DNA of 64,000 nucleotides, taken from the NCBI RefSeq assembly GCF_013393945.1, contig NZ_CP040297.1, forward strand, positions 310,001 through 374,000, given 5' to 3'. This stretch comes from Nostoc sp. TCL26-01 (lineage in GTDB: Bacteria; Cyanobacteriota; Cyanobacteriia; Cyanobacteriales; Nostocaceae). The notes under the pieces were generated by a model. The model saw only the letters and a list, made by a program, of their open reading frames with translations. It was not told the DNA's origin and made no database searches. The first letter of the stretch is position 1, and each line of letters opens with the position of its first letter. Below are positions 8,707 to 17,323 of the stretch, piece by piece. Both the position numbers and the translations under genes were made by a program.

Positions 8707-10020
8707 ATGTTAATGTCTGCTAGTTCGGATTTTGTGGCTCTATGTCGAGAGCAAATAGCACTACTGACTCAAGGGCTAGGAGCCTCTTTAAGCGTCGTTT
8801 ATTTAACTCAAGAATTGGTGGAGTCGCCTACAGGGGAGGCTAAACTGATTCCTGTAGCAGTTTACCCAGAGACAGCACTCATATCACCAGAAGGGGAGAT
8901 GGTTGAGATAACAGCACGCCAACAATTAATGCTGCTACCTCAACAGCCGGGAAGTTTATTGACACCATCACCAGTCACAAATTCAGCAGATGATCAGAAA
9001 CCATCTCCTCCAGAGTATTTGCTGGATGGACACCAAATTGTTTTACCTTTAGTCCATGAGGGGATGATGATGGGATTATTGGTGACGAGTAGAGACGATC
9101 GCCCGTGGAATGAACAGGAGCAAGGACAAATTCACAAGGTAGGGCAAACATTGGCGATCGCCTGTATCTTAGATCAACGTCGGGCATGGTTACAACACCA
9201 ACTACATCAGCAGCAAATACTCCAAGAACAACAGCGAGATTTATTAGATAATTTACTGCACCAGTTCCGTAACCCGTTAACAGCATTGCGGACTTTTGGT
9301 AAACTCCTAATCAAACGACTACGTCCAGGCGATCCCAATCGGACTGTGGGAGAAAATATCGTCAGAGAAAGCGATCGCCTCAAAGAACTGCTGCAAAAGT
9401 TTGATCAAGTGATTGACTGGACAGAAGCAGATTTAGCCACAATTGCTTTACCAGAAAACGAAGTGTTTGTAGAAGCAACTGTGCAAAAAGAAACTAAACC
9501 AGCCTTATTATTACCAGGCACAGGAGAGCAAGTTACTGATTGCTCAATTGCTGATTTATTAACACCATTGTTAATATCAGCCAAAGCGATCGCCCAAGAA
9601 AGAAATATTAAATTAAAAGCAGTAATTCCCCAAAATTTACCGTTAGTTAGGGTCAATACTAAAGCCTTACAAGAAGTATTAAGCAATATCATCGATAATG
9701 CCTTAAAATACACTCCTCCAGGTGGGAAAATTTATCTTCAAGCAGGGCAAGAAAAACCGAATTTTCAAGGAATTGCTATTAGTGATTCTGGCCCAGGCAT
9801 TCCCCCAGAAGACATAGCGCACCTTGGAGAAAGACATTACCGGGGTGTACAAGCGCAAACAGAAATTCCTGGCACAGGTTTAGGGCTAGCGATCGCTAAA
9901 CAATTAATTGAGCAGATGCAAGGCGAAATAGCAGTTTTCAGCCCAGCAATTAACTCTCAGTCCGCTTCAACCCATGCACCAGGGACGACATTTATTATCT
10001 GGTTGCCAATTAGTTATTAG
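8707..10020 (+). CDS. hik2: Hik2 / chloroplast sensor kinase type histidine kinase
   Basis: A 437-residue soluble kinase with an N-terminal GAF domain (about 5-160), a coiled linker, and a phosphoacceptor helix with His185 in LLHQFRNPLTALRTFGK. The ATPase domain has the N box NIIDNALKYTPPGG, DSGPGIPPED and GTGLGLAIAKQ. The unusual HQFRNPL box, overall length and His at exactly 185 match cyanobacterial Hik2, the homologue of the plastid sensor kinase CSK, which responds to redox state and salt. A Cys near the N-terminus (C13) could be the residue linked in the literature to an iron-sulfur cluster; that is inference. No response regulator is adjacent, as is usual for Hik2. Confidence 0.85.
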   Translation: MLMSASSDFVALCREQIALLTQGLGASLSVVYLTQELVESPTGEAKLIPVAVYPETALISPEGEMVEITARQQLMLLPQQPGSLLTPSPVTNSADDQKPSPPEYLLDGHQIVLPLVHEGMMMGLLVTSRDDRPWNEQEQGQIHKVGQTLAIACILDQRRAWLQHQLHQQQILQEQQRDLLDNLLHQFRNPLTALRTFGKLLIKRLRPGDPNRTVGENIVRESDRLKELLQKFDQVIDWTEADLATIALPENEVFVEATVQKETKPALLLPGTGEQVTDCSIADLLTPLLISAKAIAQERNIKLKAVIPQNLPLVRVNTKALQEVLSNIIDNALKYTPPGGKIYLQAGQEKPNFQGIAISDSGPGIPPEDIAHLGERHYRGVQAQTEIPGTGLGLAIAKQLIEQMQGEIAVFSPAINSQSASTHAPGTTFIIWLPISY

Positions 10021-10041
10021 TCAAAAAGTATTGTTTTTTGA

Positions 10042-10674
10042 TTAAACAATGCTATTACGCAAAAGGTTCCTTAACCACCGAATCGCCTCACTTGTTGTTT
10101 GCTCATTAGCGATTTGCAGGCATTGCTGCACTATTTCTCTGACGTTAGGGCAGTAGCTGCTTTCTGTAATTACATAATTTTCACCCTGCAACCGATAAAC
10201 TAATAGCTGCTTATTCTTTAACAGCCAAACTTCTGGCACTTTATAAGGGAGATAGTCATCAATACTAGTATAGCTAGTAACATCTATTTCAATGACTAAA
10301 TCTGGTGGAGGGTCATTGAGCCAGTCGATACGGCTTTTACCAACTACCGACTGCCAATTTTCAATATAAAAGCAAAAGTCAGGCTCAATGCCGCTAACTT
10401 GAGGCAAGCTCATGGTAATAGGCGTAAATGAATCGTATCTTTGCTCTAAATGATCCAACAACACCTTAGCAATATCTGCTAGCAGGCTGGCATCTCTTCC
10501 ATGCTCCGGTAGCGGGGCCATTAATAAAATCTCTCCAGGTCTATATTTAATGCGAGGGGTGCAGCGATCTTCCAGTTGCTGACTTAGTTGTTGATAATCT
10601 TGCCATGATCCCAACATCCGCACAACTGTGCCAGGTGGCAACTCGACTCTTTCACGTGTAATTACAGTTTGCAT
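10042..10674 (-). CDS. Uma2 family (DUF820) putative restriction-like endonuclease
   Basis: A protein of about 210 residues of the Uma2/DUF820 family, expanded in cyanobacteria. The PD-(D/E)XK-like core is visible as EPDFCFYIEN, PPDLVIEIDVTS and a later YKVPEVWLLK. The biological role of these proteins is not established; many copies per genome suggest a mobile or defence-like origin. The ATG at 10674 follows an AGGTGAG-like purine stretch, and a GTG two codons upstream is the alternative. It is convergent with the Hik2-like kinase, 21 bases apart. Confidence 0.85.
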   Translation of the reverse strand: MQTVITRERVELPPGTVVRMLGSWQDYQQLSQQLEDRCTPRIKYRPGEILLMAPLPEHGRDASLLADIAKVLLDHLEQRYDSFTPITMSLPQVSGIEPDFCFYIENWQSVVGKSRIDWLNDPPPDLVIEIDVTSYTSIDDYLPYKVPEVWLLKNKQLLVYRLQGENYVITESSYCPNVREIVQQCLQIANEQTTSEAIRWLRNLLRNSIV

Positions 10675-10875
10675 ACTCACCTGCTTGAGAAACTCCGGCT
10701 ACACAGATGTCTATATGACCAAGTTTTTAATTACTTTTGATTAGCATCCTTTGAAAATTATATTGACTATTTACTGCACAAAGCAAAAGACAAGGGTTTT
10801 TCCCTTGCCTGCTTTTTAAGTGGCAATAATTATTGCGTCAGGTGACTAATGACTTGAATTCCCGAAAAGTATGGA

Positions 10876-12120
10876 CTATCTCAAAGAAACTAAGAGATTT
10901 TGATTAATTGTCATTTGTAAATCAGTATTTGGTGCGATCGCAATTAAGTCAACACTATTTCTGCCAAAGAATAAACCAATTAATCCGCCAATTGCCGCAC
11001 CACCTAAGACTTCTTCTGTAGCAATAGCGCGATCGCCTGTAACAGCAGATACTGCCGCCGCCGCACCAGCACCCAAGACTGTGTTCTTGAGAATTGCCCC
11101 AGTGCTTGTACCTTTTTTGACGGTTTCTGTTTTGCTGATGACTTCGGAAGTGGCGTTAACTTGATACTCTTGACCGTTAGTTAAAACTAGTTTCTCCGCT
11201 ACAAATTGAGAACCACCTTTGGCTGGTTTGAGTTGCCCAATCACTTGACTACCAGCCGGAATCACCACAACACCTTCTTGAGTGACTACATTTTGCTCTA
11301 CTGTCAGTGTCAAAGGTGCTGTTTCATCTTTAGTGACTAAGATTTTCTCAGCTTTGTCGTATTTCACCGGGATAACTGTCCCTTGGGGGATGGTGACAGC
11401 TGTGGGTGTGGTTGGTGTAGTGGGTTGAGTAGCGACGATGTAGGGTGAATTAATCACCGCAGCTTGATTAGAACTCACTAGGGCTTGATAGATAAAGGCT
11501 GCTACCTGCGCCCTTGTAGCGGTGGCGGTGGGGTTTAAAAACTTAACATTGGGATAGTTGACCACTATTTTCTTCTCAGTGGCTGCGGCTATGGGGCTAC
11601 GGGCGTAACTAGCAATGTTCACAGCGTCGTTAAAGTATTGCAGAGTACCTTCAACGTTACTGCTAGCGGTATATTCTAAGCCGTTGGCTAAGGAAACCAA
11701 AACTTGTTGCCGAGGAATGGCTTGGTTAGGCTCAAAGCGGTTGCCGGGATATCCTGAGAGGAAACCAATCGTATAGGCTTGCTGAATGGCGCTTGATGCC
11801 CAATAATTGCCGGGTACGTCTACAAAATTAATACCTTGCCGTTCTGGTGCTTTTTGGAAAGCTTTATTTACCATAGCTGCAAATTGGGCGCGAGTTACAG
11901 CTTCTTCAGGGCGGAATGAACCATCAGGAAAACCAGCAATGATACCTCGCTGTGATAATTCTTGAATAAACTGAGCTGCCCAATAGTTAGCAGAAACATC
12001 AGAAAAAGTAGTTTGAGCAAAAGAGGGAGAAGCTACTAAAAAAGGTGCTACAGTTCCGGCTGTGACACTCAAAGCCATAATTGCAGCTGTGCTAGATTGC
12101 CAACGATTTACATTCAACAT
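10876..12120 (-). CDS. Secreted SLH-domain protein with glycine-rich C-terminal domain
   Basis: A 414-residue exported protein. A signal peptide ends near SPSFAQ, then come three S-layer homology repeats (FSDVSANYWAAQFIQEL, FVDVPGNYWASSAIQQ and a more diverged ATEKKIVVNY), a Thr/Pro linker, and a C-terminal domain starting at IPQGTVIPVKYDK that contains a glycine/alanine-rich hydrophobic stretch (LGGAAIGGLIGLFFGR). SLH domains usually anchor proteins to peptidoglycan or its polymers. The ATG at 12120 begins the signal peptide; an in-frame codon 25 residues upstream gives an unlikely leader. The C-terminal domain recurs in the neighbouring gene. Confidence 0.85.
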   Translation of the reverse strand: MLNVNRWQSSTAAIMALSVTAGTVAPFLVASPSFAQTTFSDVSANYWAAQFIQELSQRGIIAGFPDGSFRPEEAVTRAQFAAMVNKAFQKAPERQGINFVDVPGNYWASSAIQQAYTIGFLSGYPGNRFEPNQAIPRQQVLVSLANGLEYTASSNVEGTLQYFNDAVNIASYARSPIAAATEKKIVVNYPNVKFLNPTATATRAQVAAFIYQALVSSNQAAVINSPYIVATQPTTPTTPTAVTIPQGTVIPVKYDKAEKILVTKDETAPLTLTVEQNVVTQEGVVVIPAGSQVIGQLKPAKGGSQFVAEKLVLTNGQEYQVNATSEVISKTETVKKGTSTGAILKNTVLGAGAAAAVSAVTGDRAIATEEVLGGAAIGGLIGLFFGRNSVDLIAIAPNTDLQMTINQNLLVSLR

Positions 12121-12520
12121 ATATTTTCGCTCCACGCAATTAGTTGTTCTTCTGTTAACTATATAGACAAATGTATAAAATAAAAAGTTTCTCAATTGGA
12201 TCTATATCTGGAAATAGTTTTGATGATTTTTTTGGGCAGAGAGAATATTTTGTTATCACAAAATACAAGTAAATAATAATAGTAATATCACTTATCATAT
12301 GATGCGAAATAAGAAATAAGCCTCTACAATTTGTGCTATTTTTCTCCAAAGCATATTCATCGCTAGATAGATTGGGAAAGCAAATAAATATAAACCTTTA
12401 AGCCTATTCCCTATTACCAGATTGCTTAATTGTCATGATGCAAAAATTAAGCGATCGCCTACTTGTAGTTAGAGTAGCGATCGCCCAAAAAGCAATATTC
12501 TAGATTCACAAATTAGCTGA
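12121..12520. other. Gap between paralogous secreted-protein genes
   Basis: Four hundred AT-rich bases with two HIP1 octamers (near 12453 and 12478). I see no gene and no clear terminator. It presumably carries the promoter of the SLH gene and the end of the upstream paralogue's transcript. Confidence 0.5.
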
Positions 12521-13219
12521 TTAGCGATAAACGTCTACAGTTAAGTTAGAAGCTAATGCTAGACGCAAATCTTGCTCTGGTCTAATTACAAAAACTTCAG
12601 CTTCTTTTTTCCGTAGTAATACACTGGCTAAAGCACCAGCCGCCGCACCACCGAGAGGTTCTAAAATTTCAATTCTCCGGTTACCTGTAATCAACGAAAT
12701 TGCTGTAGCAGCACCTGCACCAATGGCAGCATCGGTTAATATTTTACTAGAATCATTTTTACTAATTTTTTCAATTCTAGTCACAGTTTGAGAATTAGCA
12801 TTGACACTCAGCCGATTACCAGAAGGAAATACTAATTCTCTAGCTACAAACCGGACTCCTCTGACATTTTCTTTATCATCTCTGTCTCTAGAGAAGTCAC
12901 CATTGAAATAGACAGGTTCCAGTTGTCCCACAACTTCAGTACCAGCAGGAATCAAAACATTCCGATTGTTATCAATAATATTGTTAGCGATTTTTAAGGT
13001 GAGAGACAAAGTTTCTCCACGGCTAACTATTACTTTATCTTTCTCATATTTAACCGGAAAAGTCACACCTGAGGGAATAGCAACTCTTCTATTTTGTCCA
13101 ATGCGATATTGGGCATTAGCAGCCGGAGCAAAAGCAACCATAGGAGCAATAGTACCTGTGGTAATTGTGATTGCCATCAGTGCAGCAGCTCCAGATTTCC
13201 ATTGATGCAAGAGAGTCAT
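12521..13219 (-). CDS. Secreted paralogue of the SLH protein's C-terminal domain
   Basis: A 232-residue protein with a signal peptide ending near PAANAQ and no SLH repeats. From IPSGVTFPVKYEKDKVIV onward it aligns by eye with the C-terminal half of the neighbouring SLH protein: the same order of an IPAG(T/S)xVxGQLxP segment, an FVAxxLV segment, a GAGAA(T/A)A(I/V)S hydrophobic region and LGGAA. The family function is unknown to me; beta-rich segments around a hydrophobic hinge suggest an envelope role. It lies in the same orientation, upstream of the SLH gene, suggesting duplication with gain or loss of the SLH module. Confidence 0.8.
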   Translation of the reverse strand: MTLLHQWKSGAAALMAITITTGTIAPMVAFAPAANAQYRIGQNRRVAIPSGVTFPVKYEKDKVIVSRGETLSLTLKIANNIIDNNRNVLIPAGTEVVGQLEPVYFNGDFSRDRDDKENVRGVRFVARELVFPSGNRLSVNANSQTVTRIEKISKNDSSKILTDAAIGAGAATAISLITGNRRIEILEPLGGAAAGALASVLLRKKEAEVFVIRPEQDLRLALASNLTVDVYR

Positions 13220-13326
13220 AATAGTTTTGGGGTTTTTTGCGGTTATATATTCGGTGACGAGGATTCACCTAGATTGTTTCTGACTGTTTTGAAACTTGTC
13301 TATGGGCATATTCCGCAAAGGCTGAT

Positions 13327-13375
13327 TATAGGTAATAGGTAATAGGTAATAGGTAATAAGTCATGGGTAATGGGC
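13327..13375. repeat. TAATAGG heptamer STRR
   Basis: Four to five direct copies of GGTAATA, followed by diverged TCATGGGTAATGGG. Heptameric arrays of this kind are a known feature of heterocystous cyanobacterial genomes. Confidence 0.85.
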
Positions 13376-13410
13376 AAGAATTTCCTCTCAATTAGCAATT
13401 ACCAATTTTA

Positions 13411-14739
13411 TTAGGCAATACTGCCGCGCTTTCTGGCTTCTTTGTAGGAAGTTCCGATATTTTTTAAACCGGCTTTAATCATTTGTTTTTCTAACAGTGC
13501 AAAGAAACGGGCTTTATCGCCGCCTTTGACTACAGCTTGATTATGGGCTTCAGCGATCGCTACTGGATAACCATATCCTTTCTGTACCTGTGCTAACATC
13601 AGTCCTAACGCTTGGTCAAACATAGCTGTATTGTGCGCTACCCAAGCTGGAACTTCGATCCGGGCAATTTCTGTACCGACGTGGACATAGCAAAAATATA
13701 TAGTTTGGTCTTGATAAAGTTCTAAAATTCGAGCATTACTGCGCCATAAAGGGCTGCGTTGTCCAGGTTTAAGTTGAGTTATCCATAATGCAGTGTCTCG
13801 CAACGGTTCAAACACTTTGCAGGGGACTTTCTCTAATTGATTTGGGCAATAACTGGCACAATCTGGTACTGGATGAGGACAAGCCATCAACCGCAAAAAA
13901 TTTACCCCTTCGGTGTTGCGCGAGGCGCTAACATAGCCCATTAGAGGAATTTGGGCATCGCGCATCTGCTGCCATGCCTCCAAGATTGGGGGTAAGATGC
14001 GATCGCGTGCATCATGAGGTAACTGTTCTAAAAACCAATAGATTAATGAACCATCTACCATTGCTAGGGTAGGGGGGGGTGAGGATGGGGAGATGGGGTG
14101 ATGGGGGGATGGGGGGAAAGAGTGATCATTATTTTCGTGTCCCTCTGTCCCCTCATCCCCTTCTTCCATTTTGAATTTTGTTAGCGCAGCGTTAGCGAGT
14201 CCGCGAGCGTCACTTTGAATTTTGAATTGATTCTCATGTACACCACAAGCCAGTTCTGCTAACACTGTCGCTTCACTAGCGGTGCGGCGAAAACTCATCC
14301 ATTCCTCAGTTCTAATTCCCCACTGGCGAGATAGATATAAATCTTCTGGACGGTAAAACACCTCTGGGAGACTATCGAGTATGGGGTAACGGTTTTGTCC
14401 GTAGTGGAGAACGACTCTACCGATATTCAAAAGATAGCAGTAAGCGATTTCGTGATGACTGGGAGCGATTTGTGAACCATCGGTGGCGATGACAGTATGC
14501 ACCTTGGGAGGTGTGGGAATATCGATGCAAGTGTTGAGTGGCTCAAGGGGGGTAGCATTGGTAAAGAGAATGCGATCGCGCCACTTTTCCTGACGTTCAA
14601 TTAAATCTTGTTGACAATCAGCAGCATTTTTAAAATGCTGTTGCGCCAATTCTAGACGCTGACGACTCGCAACAGCTTCCTGAGAAAGATGCTGACTTAA
14701 ACCCTGCATTTGCCTTGCTAATTTTGTCAGGTCAAGCAT
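13411..14739 (-). CDS. NurA-domain nuclease with repeat-derived insert
   Basis: A 442-residue protein of the NurA family, 5'-3' nucleases that in archaea work with HerA in DNA end processing. Two metal-binding aspartates are visible in VIATDGSQIAPSHHE (D87) and LAMVDGSLIYWF (D229). Between them, residues of about 170-224 form a low-complexity, Pro/Ser/His/Glu-rich stretch encoded by intergenic-type repeats (TTTTGAA heptamers, a GCGTTAGCGAGTCCGCGAGC palindrome and a G-rich tract). The frame is kept, so the gene is probably functional with an added loop. No HerA-like gene is adjacent. Confidence 0.8.
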   Translation of the reverse strand: MLDLTKLARQMQGLSQHLSQEAVASRQRLELAQQHFKNAADCQQDLIERQEKWRDRILFTNATPLEPLNTCIDIPTPPKVHTVIATDGSQIAPSHHEIAYCYLLNIGRVVLHYGQNRYPILDSLPEVFYRPEDLYLSRQWGIRTEEWMSFRRTASEATVLAELACGVHENQFKIQSDARGLANAALTKFKMEEGDEGTEGHENNDHSFPPSPHHPISPSSPPPTLAMVDGSLIYWFLEQLPHDARDRILPPILEAWQQMRDAQIPLMGYVSASRNTEGVNFLRLMACPHPVPDCASYCPNQLEKVPCKVFEPLRDTALWITQLKPGQRSPLWRSNARILELYQDQTIYFCYVHVGTEIARIEVPAWVAHNTAMFDQALGLMLAQVQKGYGYPVAIAEAHNQAVVKGGDKARFFALLEKQMIKAGLKNIGTSYKEARKRGSIA

Positions 14740-14747
14740 AGATTATT

Positions 14748-14940
14748 TAGTCAATAGTCAATGGTCATTAGTCAATGGTCATTAGTCATTAGTCAATGGT
14801 CATTAGCATTTCTTCTTCTCCCCTGCACCCCAAATCAGTTACCAGTTATCAGTTATCAGTTACCAGTTAATAAACGTTCACTGTTCACTGTTTACACCCC
14901 TCACTCCCTCACTCCTTACTCAGCACTCATCACTCCCTCA
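14748..14940. repeat. STRR cluster (GTCATTA, CAGTTAC/CAGTTAT, CACTCCCT)
   Basis: Three neighbouring heptamer families: TCAATGG/TCATTAG copies (14748-14817), ACCAGTTATCAGTT copies (about 14837-14870) and CTCACTCC copies (about 14898-14940). The last runs up to the 3' end of the HAD gene. Reading frames across it are repeat artefacts. Confidence 0.85.
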
Positions 14941-15723
14941 AAGCCATCCAGAAAAATCTTTAGTGAACTGAGAAAGAGATAATAACTGAATGCGCGGATC
15001 GTTTTGGGCAGTTTTTCTTTCTGTTTGGGTATTATAGCCCCAGTCTCCTAAGAAAAGCTGCACATCTTCTAGGTCTGGTTGCTGTTGCACTAACTGTAAT
15101 GTTTTGAGTCTGTCTTCCACAAACCATAAACTAACTGGTTTGGTATCTGCTGAGTTGATCAATTCGCGGAGAATTTCATATTTAGGATGCTTGACTTCTT
15201 TGCCGAAGATTTTTTCTGGTGGTAATTCTATGCCTTCTTGTTGCAATAATTGCTGGACAAAACGACTTTCTTTAGTCGTGACAATATATAATTTGACATC
15301 ACTAGCAACAGTTATTTTCAATTTTTCTACTACACCTGGATAAAATCTATGCAAACTTAGCCAACCATCTAAGTCTTTTGTAATCCATTCATCTCGCAAA
15401 CTATCTAATTTTGTAGAAATTTCTTTGGCTTGTAGTTTGTCCTCTAATAATATCTTGGGAGTAATCTTTGTCCATTCCCCAAGAATCTGATCATCAGCAA
15501 TTCCATCTATGAGCGCTTTGATTAACACAGGCATTTCCCAACCTGTTTCAATAACAGGTCTGAGGCGATAGAATCTTAAGGCTAAATCATCTGTTGGTGT
15601 GTTGTTAGCTGGTGACCAAATTTGACAATAGGTACGCCAAGCCACCTCGAAATATTCAATTAGTCCGTCGCAAATGACTCCATCAAAGTCTAGAGCTAAA
15701 ATTGTCGGATTACTAGCGGTCAT
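14938..15723 (-). CDS. HAD superfamily hydrolase
   Basis: A 261-residue haloacid-dehalogenase-like phosphatase. Motif I is LALDFDGVICDG with nucleophile D12 and acid D14, motif II is IVTTKES, and the late motif is WFVEDRLKTLQL. A helical cap of about 100 residues sits between motifs I and II, like the phosphoglycolate phosphatase type. The substrate is unknown. The 3' end lies against a CACTCCCT repeat, so its last codons may have been shaped by the array. It is divergent from rfbB. Confidence 0.85.
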   Translation of the reverse strand: MTASNPTILALDFDGVICDGLIEYFEVAWRTYCQIWSPANNTPTDDLALRFYRLRPVIETGWEMPVLIKALIDGIADDQILGEWTKITPKILLEDKLQAKEISTKLDSLRDEWITKDLDGWLSLHRFYPGVVEKLKITVASDVKLYIVTTKESRFVQQLLQQEGIELPPEKIFGKEVKHPKYEILRELINSADTKPVSLWFVEDRLKTLQLVQQQPDLEDVQLFLGDWGYNTQTERKTAQNDPRIQLLSLSQFTKDFSGWL

Positions 15724-16033
15724 GGTTAAGATAATAAAAACTGCTGTTGTCAGCTTAACCGATTCAGTAATTTGTTTTTGTATAAAAATATCTTAATAGG
15801 TAAATTAAATCATAAAATTCTTGAGAGATATGTCAGTATCATGAGTATCTAGGCAGTGACTCCCCTGCAAATCAGGATTTTAATTGTTGTTTTTTCTTTT
15901 TTAGCAAGGGTTAGGGGAGATTAAGAGAGGATCTAAAATCACAGCTAATCGCTTTTCAAAGATCCTCTGTGAGCGATCGCTAAGATTATTACACTATCAT
16001 AATGATACCAATACTGGGATATAAGCAGTTCAT
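15724..16033. other. Divergent promoter region, HAD gene / rfbB
   Basis: 310 bases between divergent starts. AGAGGATCT (15926-15934) pairs with AGATCCTCT (15960-15968) around a 25-base loop, and a HIP1 site follows near 15974. Both promoters must lie here, but no box is convincing. Confidence 0.5.
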
Positions 16034-17107
16034 ATGTCAACGATATTAGTCACTGGAGGAGCAGGATTTATTGGTGCTAATTTTATTCTTTTGGCAAGAA
16101 AATTACAATGGGCAAATATAGTTAATTTAGACAAACTAACTTATGCGAGCAACCTAGAAAATTTAGCAGAACTTAAAGGTGACAAAAACTATCGTTTTGT
16201 ACAAGGAGATATTAGTAATTTAGAGTTAGTCAATTATCTTTTACAAGAATATCAACCAAATGCTATTATCAATTTTGCGGCTGAATCTCATGTGGATCGT
16301 TCAATTTTCAGTCCACAAGATTTTATGCAAACTAACGTAGCAGGGACTTGTCAGTTATTAGCAGCAAGTAGATTTTACTGGCAAAAACTACCGTTAGAAC
16401 AACAAAAGCAGTTTCGCTTTTTGCAAATATCTACAGATGAGGTGTATGGCTCACTGCAACTAGAAGAACCAGCATTTACAGAAGATAATCCTTATGCACC
16501 TAATAGCCCTTATGCCGCTTCTAAGGCAGCAGCCGATCACTTTGTTAGAGCTTATCATCATACTTATGGATTGCCAACTTTAACTACAAATTGCTCAAAC
16601 AATTACGGGCCTCTCCAGTTTCCGGAAAAACTGATTCCTTTAATTATTCTCAATGCTTTAGCTGGTAAATCTCTACCGATATATGGAGATGGTCAAAATA
16701 TTCGAGATTGGTTATATGTTATTGACCACTGTGCAGCAATTTATCTGATTTTACAACAAGGAAAAATTGGGGAGACTTATAATATTGGTGGGCTTAATGA
16801 ACAAACTAATTTAAGCGTTGTCGAAAAAATTTGTTATATGCTTGATGAATTAGTTCCCCAACTTAATTTTTCTTACTCTGCTTTAATTACCTTTGTTCCA
16901 GATCGCCCTGGTCATGACCGCAGGTATGCTATTGACTGTAGTAAAATTATGACTGAATTAGGGTGGAAACCACAAGAAAGCTTTGATAGTGGTCTAAGAA
17001 AAACGGTGGAATGGTATTTGCATAACCCACTTTGGGTAAGTCAAGTCCATTCAGAAGCTTACCAAAAATGGCTAAAACAAAACTATGAAAATAGAGGTAT
17101 AGTCTAG
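16034..17107 (+). CDS. rfbB: dTDP-glucose 4,6-dehydratase
   Basis: A 357-residue extended short-chain dehydrogenase converting dTDP-glucose to dTDP-4-keto-6-deoxyglucose, the second step of dTDP-rhamnose and related sugar synthesis. The NAD-binding loop is TGGAGFIGANF, the active site shows STDEVYGSL and the YxxxK pair in NSPYAASKAAADH, and the conserved YGPLQFPEKLIPL follows. Length and both ends are typical. rfbA follows after a palindromic repeat; rfbC and rfbD are not in the window. Confidence 0.95.
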   Translation: MSTILVTGGAGFIGANFILLARKLQWANIVNLDKLTYASNLENLAELKGDKNYRFVQGDISNLELVNYLLQEYQPNAIINFAAESHVDRSIFSPQDFMQTNVAGTCQLLAASRFYWQKLPLEQQKQFRFLQISTDEVYGSLQLEEPAFTEDNPYAPNSPYAASKAAADHFVRAYHHTYGLPTLTTNCSNNYGPLQFPEKLIPLIILNALAGKSLPIYGDGQNIRDWLYVIDHCAAIYLILQQGKIGETYNIGGLNEQTNLSVVEKICYMLDELVPQLNFSYSALITFVPDRPGHDRRYAIDCSKIMTELGWKPQESFDSGLRKTVEWYLHNPLWVSQVHSEAYQKWLKQNYENRGIV

Positions 17108-17150
17108 TCTCTAATTTCTAGCCCCTAACCTCAAGGAAATGTACCGCGCT

Positions 17151-17281
17151 AAACTCGAATTTATCACGAAATTTATCAAGCCGAAGTCCAGAGGCTGTAG
17201 GGGCGGGTTAACGAGATATTCGTGAATGATTGAAGCTTCCTTTGTGAACCCGCCCCTACCGTTTTGTGAGAAATGCAGGTA
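17151..17281 (+). repeat. Palindromic repeat family, copy A
   Basis: Arms GTAGGGGCGGGTT (17197-17209) and AACCCGCCCCTAC (17247-17259) flank a 37-base centre that includes ATATTCGTGAATGATTGAAG. Outside are conserved flanks CGAAATTTATCAAG (left) and GTTTTGTGAGAAATGCAGGT (right). Other copies are at 30676-30799 (inverted), 34352-34478 and 39021-39146. Here it separates rfbB from rfbA. Confidence 0.85.
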
Positions 17282-17323
17282 AAGCCAGAAGGGTTATAGT
17301 ATAGATTTTCACAAACAAGCAAT

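Noticed and set aside
10790..10830. Hairpin CAAGGG / CCCTTG as a terminator of the SLH gene
   Set aside because: The T-run is on the plus-strand side, the wrong side for the minus-strand gene, and no plus-strand gene ends close by.
12155..12349. 64-codon minus-strand frame upstream of the SLH gene
   Set aside because: It overlaps the promoter and leader of the SLH gene and has no family-like features.
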